NCBI GenBank assembly: GCA_035639875.1
Contig: DASQXE010000181.1
Location: 1-24,297, forward strand
From: JAIBJP01 sp035639875
Lineage (GTDB): Bacteria; Actinomycetota; Thermoleophilia; Gaiellales; Gaiellaceae
Length of the DNA: 24,297 nucleotides
Direction: 5' to 3'
In this document: positions 6,708-14,347 of the stretch, one piece after another
How positions within the stretch are numbered: position 1 is the stretch's first letter
Layout of the letters: each line of letters opens with the position of its first letter
Position numbers and translations under genes: made by a program
Notes under the pieces: generated by a model
Told to the model about the DNA's origin: nothing
Database searches by the model: none
The model's input: only the letters and a program-made list of their open reading frames with translations

Positions 6708-7654
6708 CAGGGCTCGTGGATGTAGGCGCTCACGAGCAAATCTTCGCCGATTCGCTCGACCCCGACGGTGCTGAGCTCGACCGGCCGCGTGAGCTCCCCG
6801 AGGAGCCGCGGGCCGCTCCCGGAGAGACGCGGAGCGATGAAGAGGAGGAGCTTGTCCACGAGGCCGGCGCATAGGAAGGCCGTTGCGAGTGTGGGGCCTC
6901 CCTCGAGGAGAACCGACTGCACGCCTTCGTCGGCGAGCCGAGCGAGTTCCTGCTCGAGTGGACCGGAGAAGAGCTCGAGCTCAGATTCGTCCGGCAGGGG
7001 TCCTCGGCCGAAGGCCAGCCGTCGCGGCTGCCGCTCCGTGTCCACGTCGCGCGCGTCGAGGCGCGGGTTGTCGGCGCGAACCGTCCCCATCCCGACCACG
7101 ACCGCGTCCGAGTCCGCGCGGAGCTCGTGCACCCGCCGGCGGCTCGCCTCGCCGCTCACCCAGCGCGAGCCCGGCACCGTGACGCGGCCGTCCAGCGTGA
7201 CCGCCGCCTTGTACGTCACGAACGGCCGGCCGAGCGAAACCCACGTGCGCCACGCCTCGTTCTGCAGGCGGGCGAGCTGCGCGACGGCGCCGTCAGCAAG
7301 CTCGACGTCGACCCCAGCCGCCCGCAGCTCCTCCAAACCGCCGCCGGCAGCGGGATTCGGATCGAGAGCGGCCACGACGACCTTCGCAACGCCCGACTCG
7401 AGCACCGCTCTTGTGCAAGGCGGTGTGGCGCCGAAGCTGCGGCACGGTTCCAACGTCACGTACAGCGTTCCTCCGCGCGCGCGCTCGCCGGCCGCGTCCA
7501 GCGCTATCACCTCCGCGTGCGGCCCGCCCTTGCGCTCGTGCCAGCCTTCCCCGACGACCTCCGCGTCCTTGACGACGACCGCGCCCACGACCGGATTCGG
7601 CTTGGTCGTCCCGCGGCCGCGTTCGGCGAGCTCGAGCGCCCGCTCGAGACTCAC
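6707..7654 (-). CDS. ribD: Bifunctional diaminohydroxyphosphoribosylaminopyrimidine deaminase / reductase
   Basis: A 315-residue RibD. The N-terminal cytidine-deaminase-like domain has the zinc site HAE (46-48), with E48 as proton shuttle, and C71 and C80. The C-terminal reductase domain begins near FVTYKAAVTLDGRV and has LLEGGPTLATAFL. Together they deaminate and reduce the GTP-derived pyrimidine. Between the zinc cysteines the usual C-x-H-x-G-(K/R)-T-P-P-C reads C-R-S-F-G-A-T-P-P-C, so a histidine and a basic residue near the substrate are replaced. The GTG start overlaps the rpe stop in GTGA, and the stop overlaps ribE in TGATG. Confidence 0.95.
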   Translation of the reverse strand: MSLERALELAERGRGTTKPNPVVGAVVVKDAEVVGEGWHERKGGPHAEVIALDAAGERARGGTLYVTLEPCRSFGATPPCTRAVLESGVAKVVVAALDPNPAAGGGLEELRAAGVDVELADGAVAQLARLQNEAWRTWVSLGRPFVTYKAAVTLDGRVTVPGSRWVSGEASRRRVHELRADSDAVVVGMGTVRADNPRLDARDVDTERQPRRLAFGRGPLPDESELELFSGPLEQELARLADEGVQSVLLEGGPTLATAFLCAGLVDKLLLFIAPRLSGSGPRLLGELTRPVELSTVGVERIGEDLLVSAYIHEP

Positions 7655-8328
7655 GCGAGTTCCTTGACCAGGCGCCGGTAGGCGCGGGGCAAGTCCTCCA
7701 TGTCGAAGATCGCGCTTCCAGCCACTACGAGGTCGGCGCCGACCTTGCGCACGTCGCCGATGTTGTGCGCGGTGATGCCTCCGTCCACCTGGACGAACAG
7801 CGAGCTCGGGAGCTGCTTCCGCAGCCGGTCGATGCGCCAGAGGCTGTCAGGGATGAACTCCTGGCCCGAGTAGCCGGGGTGGATGCTCATGCAAAGCGCG
7901 AGATCGGCGCCGAGCGCCGCCTCGACGGCCGCCTCGACCTCCGTCTCCGGGTTGAAGGCAACGCCGACGCCGAGCTCGAGATCGCGTGCGGCCTTGATCG
8001 TGTTCCAAGGCTCGTCGGCCACCTCGACGTGGAAGGTGACGCTGTCTCCGCCGGCTTCCTTGATTTGCCGGAAGTGGTGCTCGGGGTTGTCGACCATCAG
8101 ATGGCAGTCGATGATCCCGCCCGCACGATGGATCGGCGGCGCGATCGACTTGAGCACGATTGGCCCCATCGTCACGGGCTCCACGAAATGGCCGTCGCCC
8201 ACGTCGAAATGAAAAATGCGCGCCCCGGCGTTGAGCAGGTACTCGACCTGGTCGCCGAGGTGGGCGAAGTCAGCCGCATAGAGCGAGGGCTCCACCTCAA
8301 CCGTGCGCACCCACTCCCTCCAGGCCAT
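7651..8328 (-). CDS. rpe: Ribulose-phosphate 3-epimerase
   Basis: A 225-residue TIM-barrel enzyme interconverting ribulose 5-phosphate and xylulose 5-phosphate. Motifs: VEPSLYAADF near the start, FHFDVGDGHFV with the catalytic aspartate, DCHLMV, MSIHPGYSGQEF and VDGGI with the second catalytic aspartate; the phosphate-binding VAGSAIF follows. Canonical epimerases usually have HxDxMDG where this reads FHFDVGDGHFV, so the methionine is not kept. Ribulose 5-phosphate is a RibBA substrate, which suits its place before ribD. ATG at 8328 is chosen because residues upstream are unconserved and lie in rsmB. A TAGAGT box eight bases upstream overlaps the rsmB stop. Confidence 0.95.
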   Translation of the reverse strand: MAWREWVRTVEVEPSLYAADFAHLGDQVEYLLNAGARIFHFDVGDGHFVEPVTMGPIVLKSIAPPIHRAGGIIDCHLMVDNPEHHFRQIKEAGGDSVTFHVEVADEPWNTIKAARDLELGVGVAFNPETEVEAAVEAALGADLALCMSIHPGYSGQEFIPDSLWRIDRLRKQLPSSLFVQVDGGITAHNIGDVRKVGADLVVAGSAIFDMEDLPRAYRRLVKELA

Positions 8329-8336
8329 AGCGCCGA

Positions 8337-8342
8337 ACTCTA
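8337..8342 (-). promoter_or_regulatory. Possible -10 box for rpe
   Basis: TAGAGT on the minus strand, eight bases before ATG at 8328. Its TAG is also the rsmB stop codon, so the match could be incidental. Confidence 0.25.
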
Positions 8343-9500
8343 AGCGCGCAGTCCGGCGATGAAGAATCCCGACGTCCCGTTCACGTGTGGCAGCGTGAGG
8401 AGGAAGCGTGGATCGCGCGGATGGCGGAACTCCGGGAACTCGCTGCCGAGGTCCTCGACCTCCGCCCCCACGGCCTGCACGATGTCCTCGTTCTCGAGCT
8501 GGTGGATCGTGCAAACGGAGAACGTGACGGTGCCTCCCGGCCGGACGCGGTCGAGCCCGGTCTTTAGCAGCTCGATCTGCAGGCCTGGCAGCGGCTCGGC
8601 GCGCCAGCGGAGATCGGGTCGCGAGTTCAGGACGCCGAGGCCCGAGCAGGGAGCGTCGACGAGCACGCGATCGAAGCCGCTGAGACTCGGCGGGAGCTCG
8701 AGCGCGTCCGCGGAAACGACGACGAGGTTCTTGGCGCCAAGCCGGGCGGCGTTCTCCTCGAGCTCCCGGGCGCGACCGGGGTGCTTTTCGACGGCGACGA
8801 CCTCGGCGGCGATCTCAGCGAGCTGGGTCGCCTTGCCGCCCGGTGCGGCGCAGAGGTCGAGGATTCGCTCGCCTGGCTGCGCACCCACCGCTCGTCCGGC
8901 GAGTTGGGAGCCGCGGCTCTGCGGCCACGCGCGCCCCTCCTCGATCCAGTCCGCCGGGATCTCCTTGACGACCAGCGGCCCTTCCCGTGTGCGGACGGCC
9001 CGCTCGGGCGGCTCGTTCTGGGCGCGCATGAGCCCGACGGCGTCCTCGGCGCCCCACTCGCGCCACCACGTTTCGGCGATCCAATCCGGATAGGAGTACG
9101 TCAGCGCAGCCTCGGCCGGCGTCGCCTCGCCGAGCTCCTCGAGCAGCGCGCCCATCCCCTCCGACAGCCGGCGCAAGACCGCATTCGTGAACGCGACCGC
9201 ACGCTCGAGCTTTGCAGCTCGCACGAGCTCGACGGACTCGTTCACGGCCGCGTGGACGGGCACCGAGCCCATGAAGCCGATCTGGTAGGCGCCGATGCGC
9301 AACGCGGCCAGAACCGGCGGGTCGAGCTTGCGCACCGGCCGGCGGCCAAGGGCTTCGACCGCGTGGTCGAGCGTCCGCGCGCGTTGCACCGTCCCGTACG
9401 CGAGCTGCATGGCGAACGCGCGGTCGCGTGCGTCGAGTCCGCCGGCCGCAGCTCGGAACGCTCGGTCGGCGTAGGCGTCCTCCTCGAACACCCGCCGCAC
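8340..9500 (-). CDS. rsmB: 16S rRNA (cytosine-5) methyltransferase RsmB/Sun
   Basis: A protein of at least 386 residues with an N-terminal NusB-like RNA-binding domain (to about 130) and a Rossmann methyltransferase domain. The SAM loop is ILDLCAAPGGKATQ (213-226). The two catalytic cysteines are C285 (DAPCSGLG) and C330 (FSVCTI). It makes m5C in 16S rRNA (C967 in E. coli). The first canonical start is GTG at 9500, 26 bp after the fmt stop. Upstream in-frame codons encode TARGVAYEVV, which looks like the family's real N-terminus, preceded by CTG at 9530 that overlaps the fmt TGA. The true start may therefore be CTG. Confidence 0.95.
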   Translation of the reverse strand: MRRVFEEDAYADRAFRAAAGGLDARDRAFAMQLAYGTVQRARTLDHAVEALGRRPVRKLDPPVLAALRIGAYQIGFMGSVPVHAAVNESVELVRAAKLERAVAFTNAVLRRLSEGMGALLEELGEATPAEAALTYSYPDWIAETWWREWGAEDAVGLMRAQNEPPERAVRTREGPLVVKEIPADWIEEGRAWPQSRGSQLAGRAVGAQPGERILDLCAAPGGKATQLAEIAAEVVAVEKHPGRARELEENAARLGAKNLVVVSADALELPPSLSGFDRVLVDAPCSGLGVLNSRPDLRWRAEPLPGLQIELLKTGLDRVRPGGTVTFSVCTIHQLENEDIVQAVGAEVEDLGSEFPEFRHPRDPRFLLTLPHVNGTSGFFIAGLRA

Positions 9501-9526
9501 GACTTCATACGCGACGCCTCGGGCGG

Positions 9527-10336
9527 TCAGCGTCGTCCGCGTAGGTACTCCTCGGCGGTCATGCGCTTGCCCCCTTCCCGCTGCACCTCGAGGATCTCGA
9601 CGCCGTCGGCCACGAGCGTGGAGTCTTCACGGGCCGGCCGGGCTTTCCAGACGATGAGACGGCGCCCGTCCACGAGCCCACGCGCGCCGATGTGCGGCGA
9701 AAGCGCCCGGATCTGGTTGATCGTCTCCTCGGGGGGACGCGACCAATCGAGCTCCCGGTCGGCGCTCGTGATCTTCTCCGCGTACGTCGCGCCCTCGGGC
9801 TGCGGAACGAACGTCGGTTCGGCGAAGACCTCGCTGAGGAGCTCGACGCCGAGCTGCGCGGCGCGCTCGAAGACGATGGCGGAGTCGTCCTCGGGACCGA
9901 TCGGAAAGCGCCGCTGCGCTGCGATCGGACCGGCGTCGAGCTCGGCGGTCGTCTTGTGAATCGTCACGCCGGTCTCGCGGTCGCCGGCCATGATCGCCCG
10001 CTCGACGGGGGCCGCGCCGCGCCAGCGCGGGAGGAGACTGGGATGGACGTTGAGCCAAAGCCGCTCGCCGAGCAGCTTGTCCGGGATGAGGACGCCGTAG
10101 CCGGCCACGACGACGACGCGGGCTTCGCCGGGGAAAACGGCCAGCCGCTCGGGCTGCTCAACCCGAACGTTGAGATTCTTCGCAGACTCCTTCGCCGGCG
10201 GCGCGGCCTTCTTCCGTCCCCTGCCCTGCGGCTTGTCCGGCCGCGTGAGTAGGAACTCGATTTCGTACCCCCTGGCCGCGAGCCCTTCGAGAATCGCAGC
10301 CCCGAACGGAGCCGTCGCCGCTACGGCGATCTTCAT
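9527..10336 (-). CDS. fmt: Methionyl-tRNA formyltransferase
   Basis: A 269-residue enzyme adding a formyl group to initiator Met-tRNA. The catalytic triad residues N96, H98 and D134 lie in LNVHPSLLPRWRGAAP and AELDAGPI. The formyltetrahydrofolate domain runs to about 185 and the tRNA-binding barrel follows. It is shorter than the common length of about 310, mostly in the C-terminal part. The ATG at 10336 is two bases after the def stop, so the enzymes that add and remove the formyl group are co-transcribed. The same order is widespread in bacteria. Confidence 0.96.
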   Translation of the reverse strand: MKIAVAATAPFGAAILEGLAARGYEIEFLLTRPDKPQGRGRKKAAPPAKESAKNLNVRVEQPERLAVFPGEARVVVVAGYGVLIPDKLLGERLWLNVHPSLLPRWRGAAPVERAIMAGDRETGVTIHKTTAELDAGPIAAQRRFPIGPEDDSAIVFERAAQLGVELLSEVFAEPTFVPQPEGATYAEKITSADRELDWSRPPEETINQIRALSPHIGARGLVDGRRLIVWKARPAREDSTLVADGVEILEVQREGGKRMTAEEYLRGRR

Positions 10337-10338
10337 CG

Positions 10339-10920
10339 TCAGGCGAGTGGACCGAGTACCGGCTGTGGGCGGAGCTGCGCGAGTGCGGCACGCCGCTGCT
10401 CCGGGGTCGTCCGGTCGATGGTGAGGACGCCGTCGAGGTGGTCGATCTCGTGCTGGATCACCCTCGCCTGGAGCCCTTCCGCTTCCAGCTGCAGAGGCTC
10501 GCCCGCGGGCGTCTGCGCTTCGACGGAAACCGTCACCGAACGCTCGACCGGGACGATTACCGTCGCCGCCCCGAGCGACAGACAGCCCTCGTCGCTCTCC
10601 TCGACCTCGTCCGAGAGGTGGATGAGGCGCGGATTCACGAGCGCAGCCGGTGGCTCTTCATCGCCTACTCGATAAACGAGCACCCGCCGGAGGACGCCGA
10701 CCTGCGGCGCGGCCAGGCCTACACCCCGCGCCTCCTCCATGAGAGCCGTCATCCGCTCGACCAGGCCGGTCACCGACTCGTCGAACTCATCGACTTCCTT
10801 CGCTTTCATGCGGAGGACGGGATCGGGGTACTGTCGCACGAGCGTGAGCGCCGCCCGACGCCGCGCTTCGCGCTCGGCATCGAGCTCTTCGTTACGAACC
10901 TGCCCCTCGACTTGCGTCAT
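10339..10920 (-). CDS. def: Peptide deformylase
   Basis: A 193-residue metal hydrolase that removes N-formyl from new proteins. All three motifs are present: GVGLAAPQVG (66-75), EGCLS with metal ligand C113, and HEIDHLDG with H157, H161 and the catalytic glutamate. The core begins at VRQYPDPVLR (28-37), so ATG at 10920 gives about 25 extra charged N-terminal residues. A TAAACT box seven bases upstream of this ATG, with no Shine-Dalgarno, supports a leaderless mRNA starting here. The gene follows priA by 44 bp and leads def-fmt-rsmB-rpe-rib. Confidence 0.96.
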   Translation of the reverse strand: MTQVEGQVRNEELDAEREARRRAALTLVRQYPDPVLRMKAKEVDEFDESVTGLVERMTALMEEARGVGLAAPQVGVLRRVLVYRVGDEEPPAALVNPRLIHLSDEVEESDEGCLSLGAATVIVPVERSVTVSVEAQTPAGEPLQLEAEGLQARVIQHEIDHLDGVLTIDRTTPEQRRAALAQLRPQPVLGPLA

Positions 10921-10927
10921 TGCAGAA

Positions 10928-10933
10928 AGTTTA
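10928..10933 (-). promoter_or_regulatory. Candidate promoter of def (leaderless)
   Basis: Minus-strand TAAACT (10933 to 10928), then TTCTGCA (7 bases), then ATG at 10920. A weak -35 candidate, TTCAGA (10957 to 10952), lies 18 bp upstream. The 44-bp priA-def gap leaves room for little else. Confidence 0.45.
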
Positions 10934-10964
10934 GCCAGGGCGAACCTCTGTTCTGAAAGCGCTG

Positions 10965-12914
10965 CTAGACGAGGGCTTGCGGGTCCACGTCCACCGACAC
11001 GCTGAGGCCGTCGCGCCGCATCGCCGGAGCCGCTGCGCTCAGGAGCTTCCCGGCCAGCGCGGCAAGCGGGCGCGCGGAGCCCGTTTTGGCGAGCAGCTGA
11101 GCGCGATGCCGCCCACGAAGCCGGAGAAGCGGCGCCGGGCCGAGCAGTTCGGCGTCGGTCGCGACCGGTTCGAGGCCTGCGCGGAGCTCCGAGAGGACCG
11201 CGGCGGGCCCGTCGGCGCCCGGTCCCGAGACGACGATCCGCACCAGATGTCGGAACGGCGGATACCCGAGCTCGCGCCGCCGCTCGAGCTCGCCCGCCAG
11301 GAACTCCTCCACGTCGTGGCGTGCGGCGAGGGCGACAGGACGCGAATCCGGCTGATAGGTCTGGACGAGCACCCTGCCGGGCGCGTCGCGGCCGCTACGG
11401 CCTGCCAGTTGCGTGACGAGCTGGAACGTTCGCTCTTCGGCGCGAAAATCGGGGAGCGCCATCCCGGTGTCGGCGTCGACGACCGCCGCGAGGGCGACGC
11501 CGCCGAAGTGGTGGCCCTTGGCCACCATTTGCGTCCCGAGGAGGACGGCGCGCTCGGCTTCCCCGAAGCGTTGCAGCGTCTCGGTCAGCACCGCAGGACG
11601 ACCGACGGCGTCCGCGTCGAGGCGGAATCGCTGCAGCTCCGGGACTCGAGCGGCCAACTCAGCTTCGAGTCGTTCCGTCCCCGCGCCGAGACGCGCCAGC
11701 TCCGGCGACCCGCAGGCGGGGCAGAGGGTCGGCGACGGCTCGCGCCGGCCGCAGTGGTGGCAGCGCAGAAGACCGTCGGCATGCAGCGTCAGCGCGACGT
11801 CGCAGCTTTCGCAGCGCCTCGTCGCGCCGCACGCGCGGCAATGGATCGCGGGCGCGATTCCTCGGCGGTTCAGGAGCAGAATCGCTTTGCCGCCCTTGTC
11901 CGCCAAGGCTCCGAGCTCGCCGAGGAGCGGCGCGGAGAGCGGGTAGCCGGCTTCCCGCCGCAGATCGACGACCTGGACAAACGGCAAACGTCCACCCAGC
12001 CGGCCTCCCAGCTCGAGCCGCTTGAGGGCCTGCCAGCTCTCTGGGCGGGGCGTCGCGCTCCCGAAGACCGCGACCGCGCCCTCGAGCGCGACCCGCTTGG
12101 CAGCGACGGTGCGTGCGTCGTAGCGGGGATCGGACTCCTGCTTGTACGACGGATCGTGCTCCTCGTCGACGCAGACGAGCCCTAAGTTCTCGACGGGCGC
12201 AAAGATCGCCGAGCGCGCACCGACGACGACGCACGCCTCCCCCGCCGCGATCCGTTCGCGTTCGTCGCGTCGTTCGGCTTCCGTCAGACCGGAATGGAGC
12301 ACCGCCACCCGGTTGCCGAAGCGGCCACGGAACCGTCCGAGCGCCTGTGGCGTGAGCGCGATCTCGGGCACAAGCACGATCGCACTGCGCCCGCGTTCGA
12401 GCGCCTCGGCACACGCCCGCAGATACACCTCGGTCTTCCCGCTGCCGGTCGCGCCGTAGAGGAGGAACCCGCCGCCGCCCTCGTCCATCGCGGCGCGGAT
12501 GCGCCCGAGTGCTTTCTCCTGCGCGCCCGTCAGCTCGTCGGGCGCCGTCTCCCCCGCGAGTTCGCCCAGCGCTTCGCGGCGGGCGGCTCCTTTGCGCTTC
12601 GCAGGCGCATCTGGAGCCACCAATGCCAGGGCGCGCGCGGGTGTGGACCCGTAGTAGTCCGCGATCCACAGGGCGAGGTCGACGAGCGGCTCCGGAACGG
12701 AGCCGAGCACACGCTCGACGGCAACCGGCTCGACCTCCGGCGGTGCCTCGTCGGCCAGCTCCACGACGACGCCGCGGCGGCGGGCGCGGCCGAACGGCAC
12801 GCTCACGACGGAGCCTTTCTCCAGCCCGTCGGCCAGGTATGTGAACGGCCGCGCGAGCGCGCGGGCGGTCACCAGGGGATAGACAGACGCAAATCTGGGC
12901 ACCGCTAAGATCAT
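10965..12914 (-). CDS. priA: Primosomal replication-restart helicase PriA
   Basis: A 649-residue superfamily 2 helicase. The DNA-binding N-terminus (1-105) is followed by Walker A GATGSGKT (154-161) and Walker B DEEH (250-253). Eight zinc cysteines lie in four CxxC pairs between 359 and 401, and motifs V-VI (AKGHHFGGV, QLAGRSGR) follow. It reloads the replisome at collapsed forks. Mycobacterial PriA lacks helicase motifs; here they are complete. The start is uncertain: ATG at 12914 leaves 7 bp to the divergent regulator gene, while GTG at 12902 gives VPRFASVYPLV, an equally good N-terminus, with GGAG 12 bases upstream. Confidence 0.96.
   Translation of the reverse strand: MILAVPRFASVYPLVTARALARPFTYLADGLEKGSVVSVPFGRARRRGVVVELADEAPPEVEPVAVERVLGSVPEPLVDLALWIADYYGSTPARALALVAPDAPAKRKGAARREALGELAGETAPDELTGAQEKALGRIRAAMDEGGGGFLLYGATGSGKTEVYLRACAEALERGRSAIVLVPEIALTPQALGRFRGRFGNRVAVLHSGLTEAERRDERERIAAGEACVVVGARSAIFAPVENLGLVCVDEEHDPSYKQESDPRYDARTVAAKRVALEGAVAVFGSATPRPESWQALKRLELGGRLGGRLPFVQVVDLRREAGYPLSAPLLGELGALADKGGKAILLLNRRGIAPAIHCRACGATRRCESCDVALTLHADGLLRCHHCGRREPSPTLCPACGSPELARLGAGTERLEAELAARVPELQRFRLDADAVGRPAVLTETLQRFGEAERAVLLGTQMVAKGHHFGGVALAAVVDADTGMALPDFRAEERTFQLVTQLAGRSGRDAPGRVLVQTYQPDSRPVALAARHDVEEFLAGELERRRELGYPPFRHLVRIVVSGPGADGPAAVLSELRAGLEPVATDAELLGPAPLLRLRGRHRAQLLAKTGSARPLAALAGKLLSAAAPAMRRDGLSVSVDVDPQALV
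12906..12911 (+). promoter_or_regulatory. Possible -10 box for the DtxR-like gene
   Basis: TAAGAT on the plus strand, ten bases before ATG at 12922, which lacks a Shine-Dalgarno. The spacing is slightly long for a leaderless start, so a leader of two to four bases is possible. The box lies inside the 5' end of priA. Confidence 0.3.
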
Positions 12915-12921
12915 CTCCGAG

Positions 12922-13608
12922 ATGGCGGCGGGACACTCGGTCGACGACTACCTCGAGACGATCTATTTCCTCGCCTTCCCCATCGGCGAGTACCGACCTG
13001 ACACGAAGGGATCGCCGACTCTGGCCGTGCGCGTCGCGGACATGCTGGGCGTCTCACGCGCGTCCGCGGGAGAGATGCTGAAGCGGCTCGAGGCGGAGGG
13101 CCTGGTCGAACGCGGCGAACACAAGGAGGCGATCCTCACTGCCGAGGGTCGCCGCCAGGCCGAGCGCGTCGTCCGCCGTCACCGCATCATCGAGCGCCTG
13201 CTCACCGACTTCATGGGCTACACGGCTGCCGAGGCGCACGAGCAGGCCGATCTCCTCGGGAACACCTTCACGGACGAGATGGTCGACCGGATCGCCAAGC
13301 AGCTCGGCGAGCCCGAGCGCTGCCCCCACGGCTGGCCGGTCGACACCGCCTTCGAGCAGGCCGAGAACCGCGAGCTGCAGCCCCTCGCCGACCTCGAGCC
13401 CGGCTCGCGCGCCGAGATCGTGCGCCTGGCCGAGCACGACGGCTCGCTCCTCCACTGGTATTACGAAGAAGGCCTCGTTCCGGGCACGAAGCTCGAGCTC
13501 CGGGCGGCGCAACCCGCGGCCGGCCAGTTCACCCTCAAGGTGAACGGGGACGAGCGGGCAATCGGCGAGAAGGCCGCCGCCGGGCTGTTCGTGCGCCGAG
13601 CGGCCTAG
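12922..13608 (+). CDS. DtxR/MntR-family metalloregulator with altered metal site
   Basis: A 228-residue protein with the DtxR layout: winged helix (LAVRVADMLGVSRASAGEMLKR, 34-55), dimerisation/metal domain (about 75-145) and an FeoA-like SH3 domain (156-226). A gap-free alignment by eye keeps the DtxR ancillary ligands as H87, E91 and H106. The primary-site C102, E105 and H106 of DtxR become D110, G113 and N114. Against MntR, D9, E12 and H87 are kept, E99 is D110, and E102 and H103 are lost. Metal sensing may be reduced or different. It is convergent with the DUF4230 gene and divergent from priA. No metal transporter is nearby, so its target is unknown. Confidence 0.9.
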   Translation: MAAGHSVDDYLETIYFLAFPIGEYRPDTKGSPTLAVRVADMLGVSRASAGEMLKRLEAEGLVERGEHKEAILTAEGRRQAERVVRRHRIIERLLTDFMGYTAAEAHEQADLLGNTFTDEMVDRIAKQLGEPERCPHGWPVDTAFEQAENRELQPLADLEPGSRAEIVRLAEHDGSLLHWYYEEGLVPGTKLELRAAQPAAGQFTLKVNGDERAIGEKAAAGLFVRRAA

Positions 13609-13615
13609 CCGCTCG
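13597..13615. terminator. Bidirectional hairpin terminator between convergent genes
   Basis: A perfect 8-bp inverted repeat, CGAGCGGC / GCCGCTCG, with the loop CTA. The loop begins the TAG stop of the DtxR-like gene, and the DUF4230 stop lies two bases beyond. There is no T-run on either strand. The position between convergent genes favours a two-way terminator. Confidence 0.55.
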
Positions 13616-13616
13616 T

Positions 13617-14327
13617 CTACTCGAAGTTCACTGCGACGCTGGTGAACCCGAGCGCGCGCAGCATGCTCTGGAGCATCGCGCGCGTGTTCTCGCGCGCACG
13701 AGCGACGAGCCCGGAGCCCTGCTGCGCAGACGCAGCGATCTTCTGCTGCGCGACGACGTAGAGCTCCTGCTGGTCGTTCTCGTTCGACGAGAACAGATTT
13801 CCGATCTGGTTGAACACGCCTTCGTTGCGGTCGTAGACGTAGCTCCGCGTCGGATCGATCCGAGCCTTGGAGACCCGCGGCTGCGGCAGCGTGATCGTCG
13901 CGCTACGCCGGTCGTCGGAGACCTGGACGGCTGCCTTGCCGAGGCCCGAGAAGTCGACGGTCGCGTCGACCGTCCCGTAGGCGACGAACAGGGTGCGCGA
14001 GCCGAGCAGGTTGTCGGGCAGGGCGGTGTCCTTCTGCAGGTCGACGATTTGCTGGAAGTTGCCCGTCGCCGCGTGGTACTCGTGCAGGTCCTGGATGGAC
14101 TGGAGGACGGCCGGGCCGCTCCGATCGACGGTTTGCTGGGCGAACGGATTGTGGATGTCCGGGATGACGCCCTTCACCCAGCTCACCCCGCCGAAGATGG
14201 CGATGATGAGGATCCCGAGGGTGATCAGGCCCCAGGGAACCTCGCGCCGAGGTCTCGGCGGCTCGTACTGCGGCGGGGCCTGCGGTGGCGGCTCGACGCG
14301 CCTGCGCTCAGGAGTTACGACCCCCAT
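13617..14327 (-). CDS. DUF4230 membrane-anchored protein
   Basis: A 236-residue protein: a proline- and arginine-rich cytoplasmic N-terminus (8-31), one membrane helix (about 32-50, WGLITLGILIIAIFGGVSW), then an extracellular domain. The latter resembles DUF4230: LFVAYGTVDATVDFSGL, TITLPQPRV, the helical ELYVVAQQKIAASA stretch and the terminal LGFTSVAVNFE. The biochemical role is unknown. The start is ATG at 14327; AGGAG is present, but only two bases away. The frame stays open far upstream only because metK is read in another frame there. It follows metK by 20 bp and so is probably co-transcribed. Confidence 0.8.
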   Translation of the reverse strand: MGVVTPERRRVEPPPQAPPQYEPPRPRREVPWGLITLGILIIAIFGGVSWVKGVIPDIHNPFAQQTVDRSGPAVLQSIQDLHEYHAATGNFQQIVDLQKDTALPDNLLGSRTLFVAYGTVDATVDFSGLGKAAVQVSDDRRSATITLPQPRVSKARIDPTRSYVYDRNEGVFNQIGNLFSSNENDQQELYVVAQQKIAASAQQGSGLVARARENTRAMLQSMLRALGFTSVAVNFE

Positions 14328-14347
14328 AACTCCTGCTATGTACCCGC

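Noticed and set aside
8328..8345. FMN riboswitch (RFN element) upstream of rpe-ribD
   Set aside because: The space between rsmB and rpe is 11 bp, the other gaps are too short, and the RFN consensus blocks are not seen in the two longer gaps.
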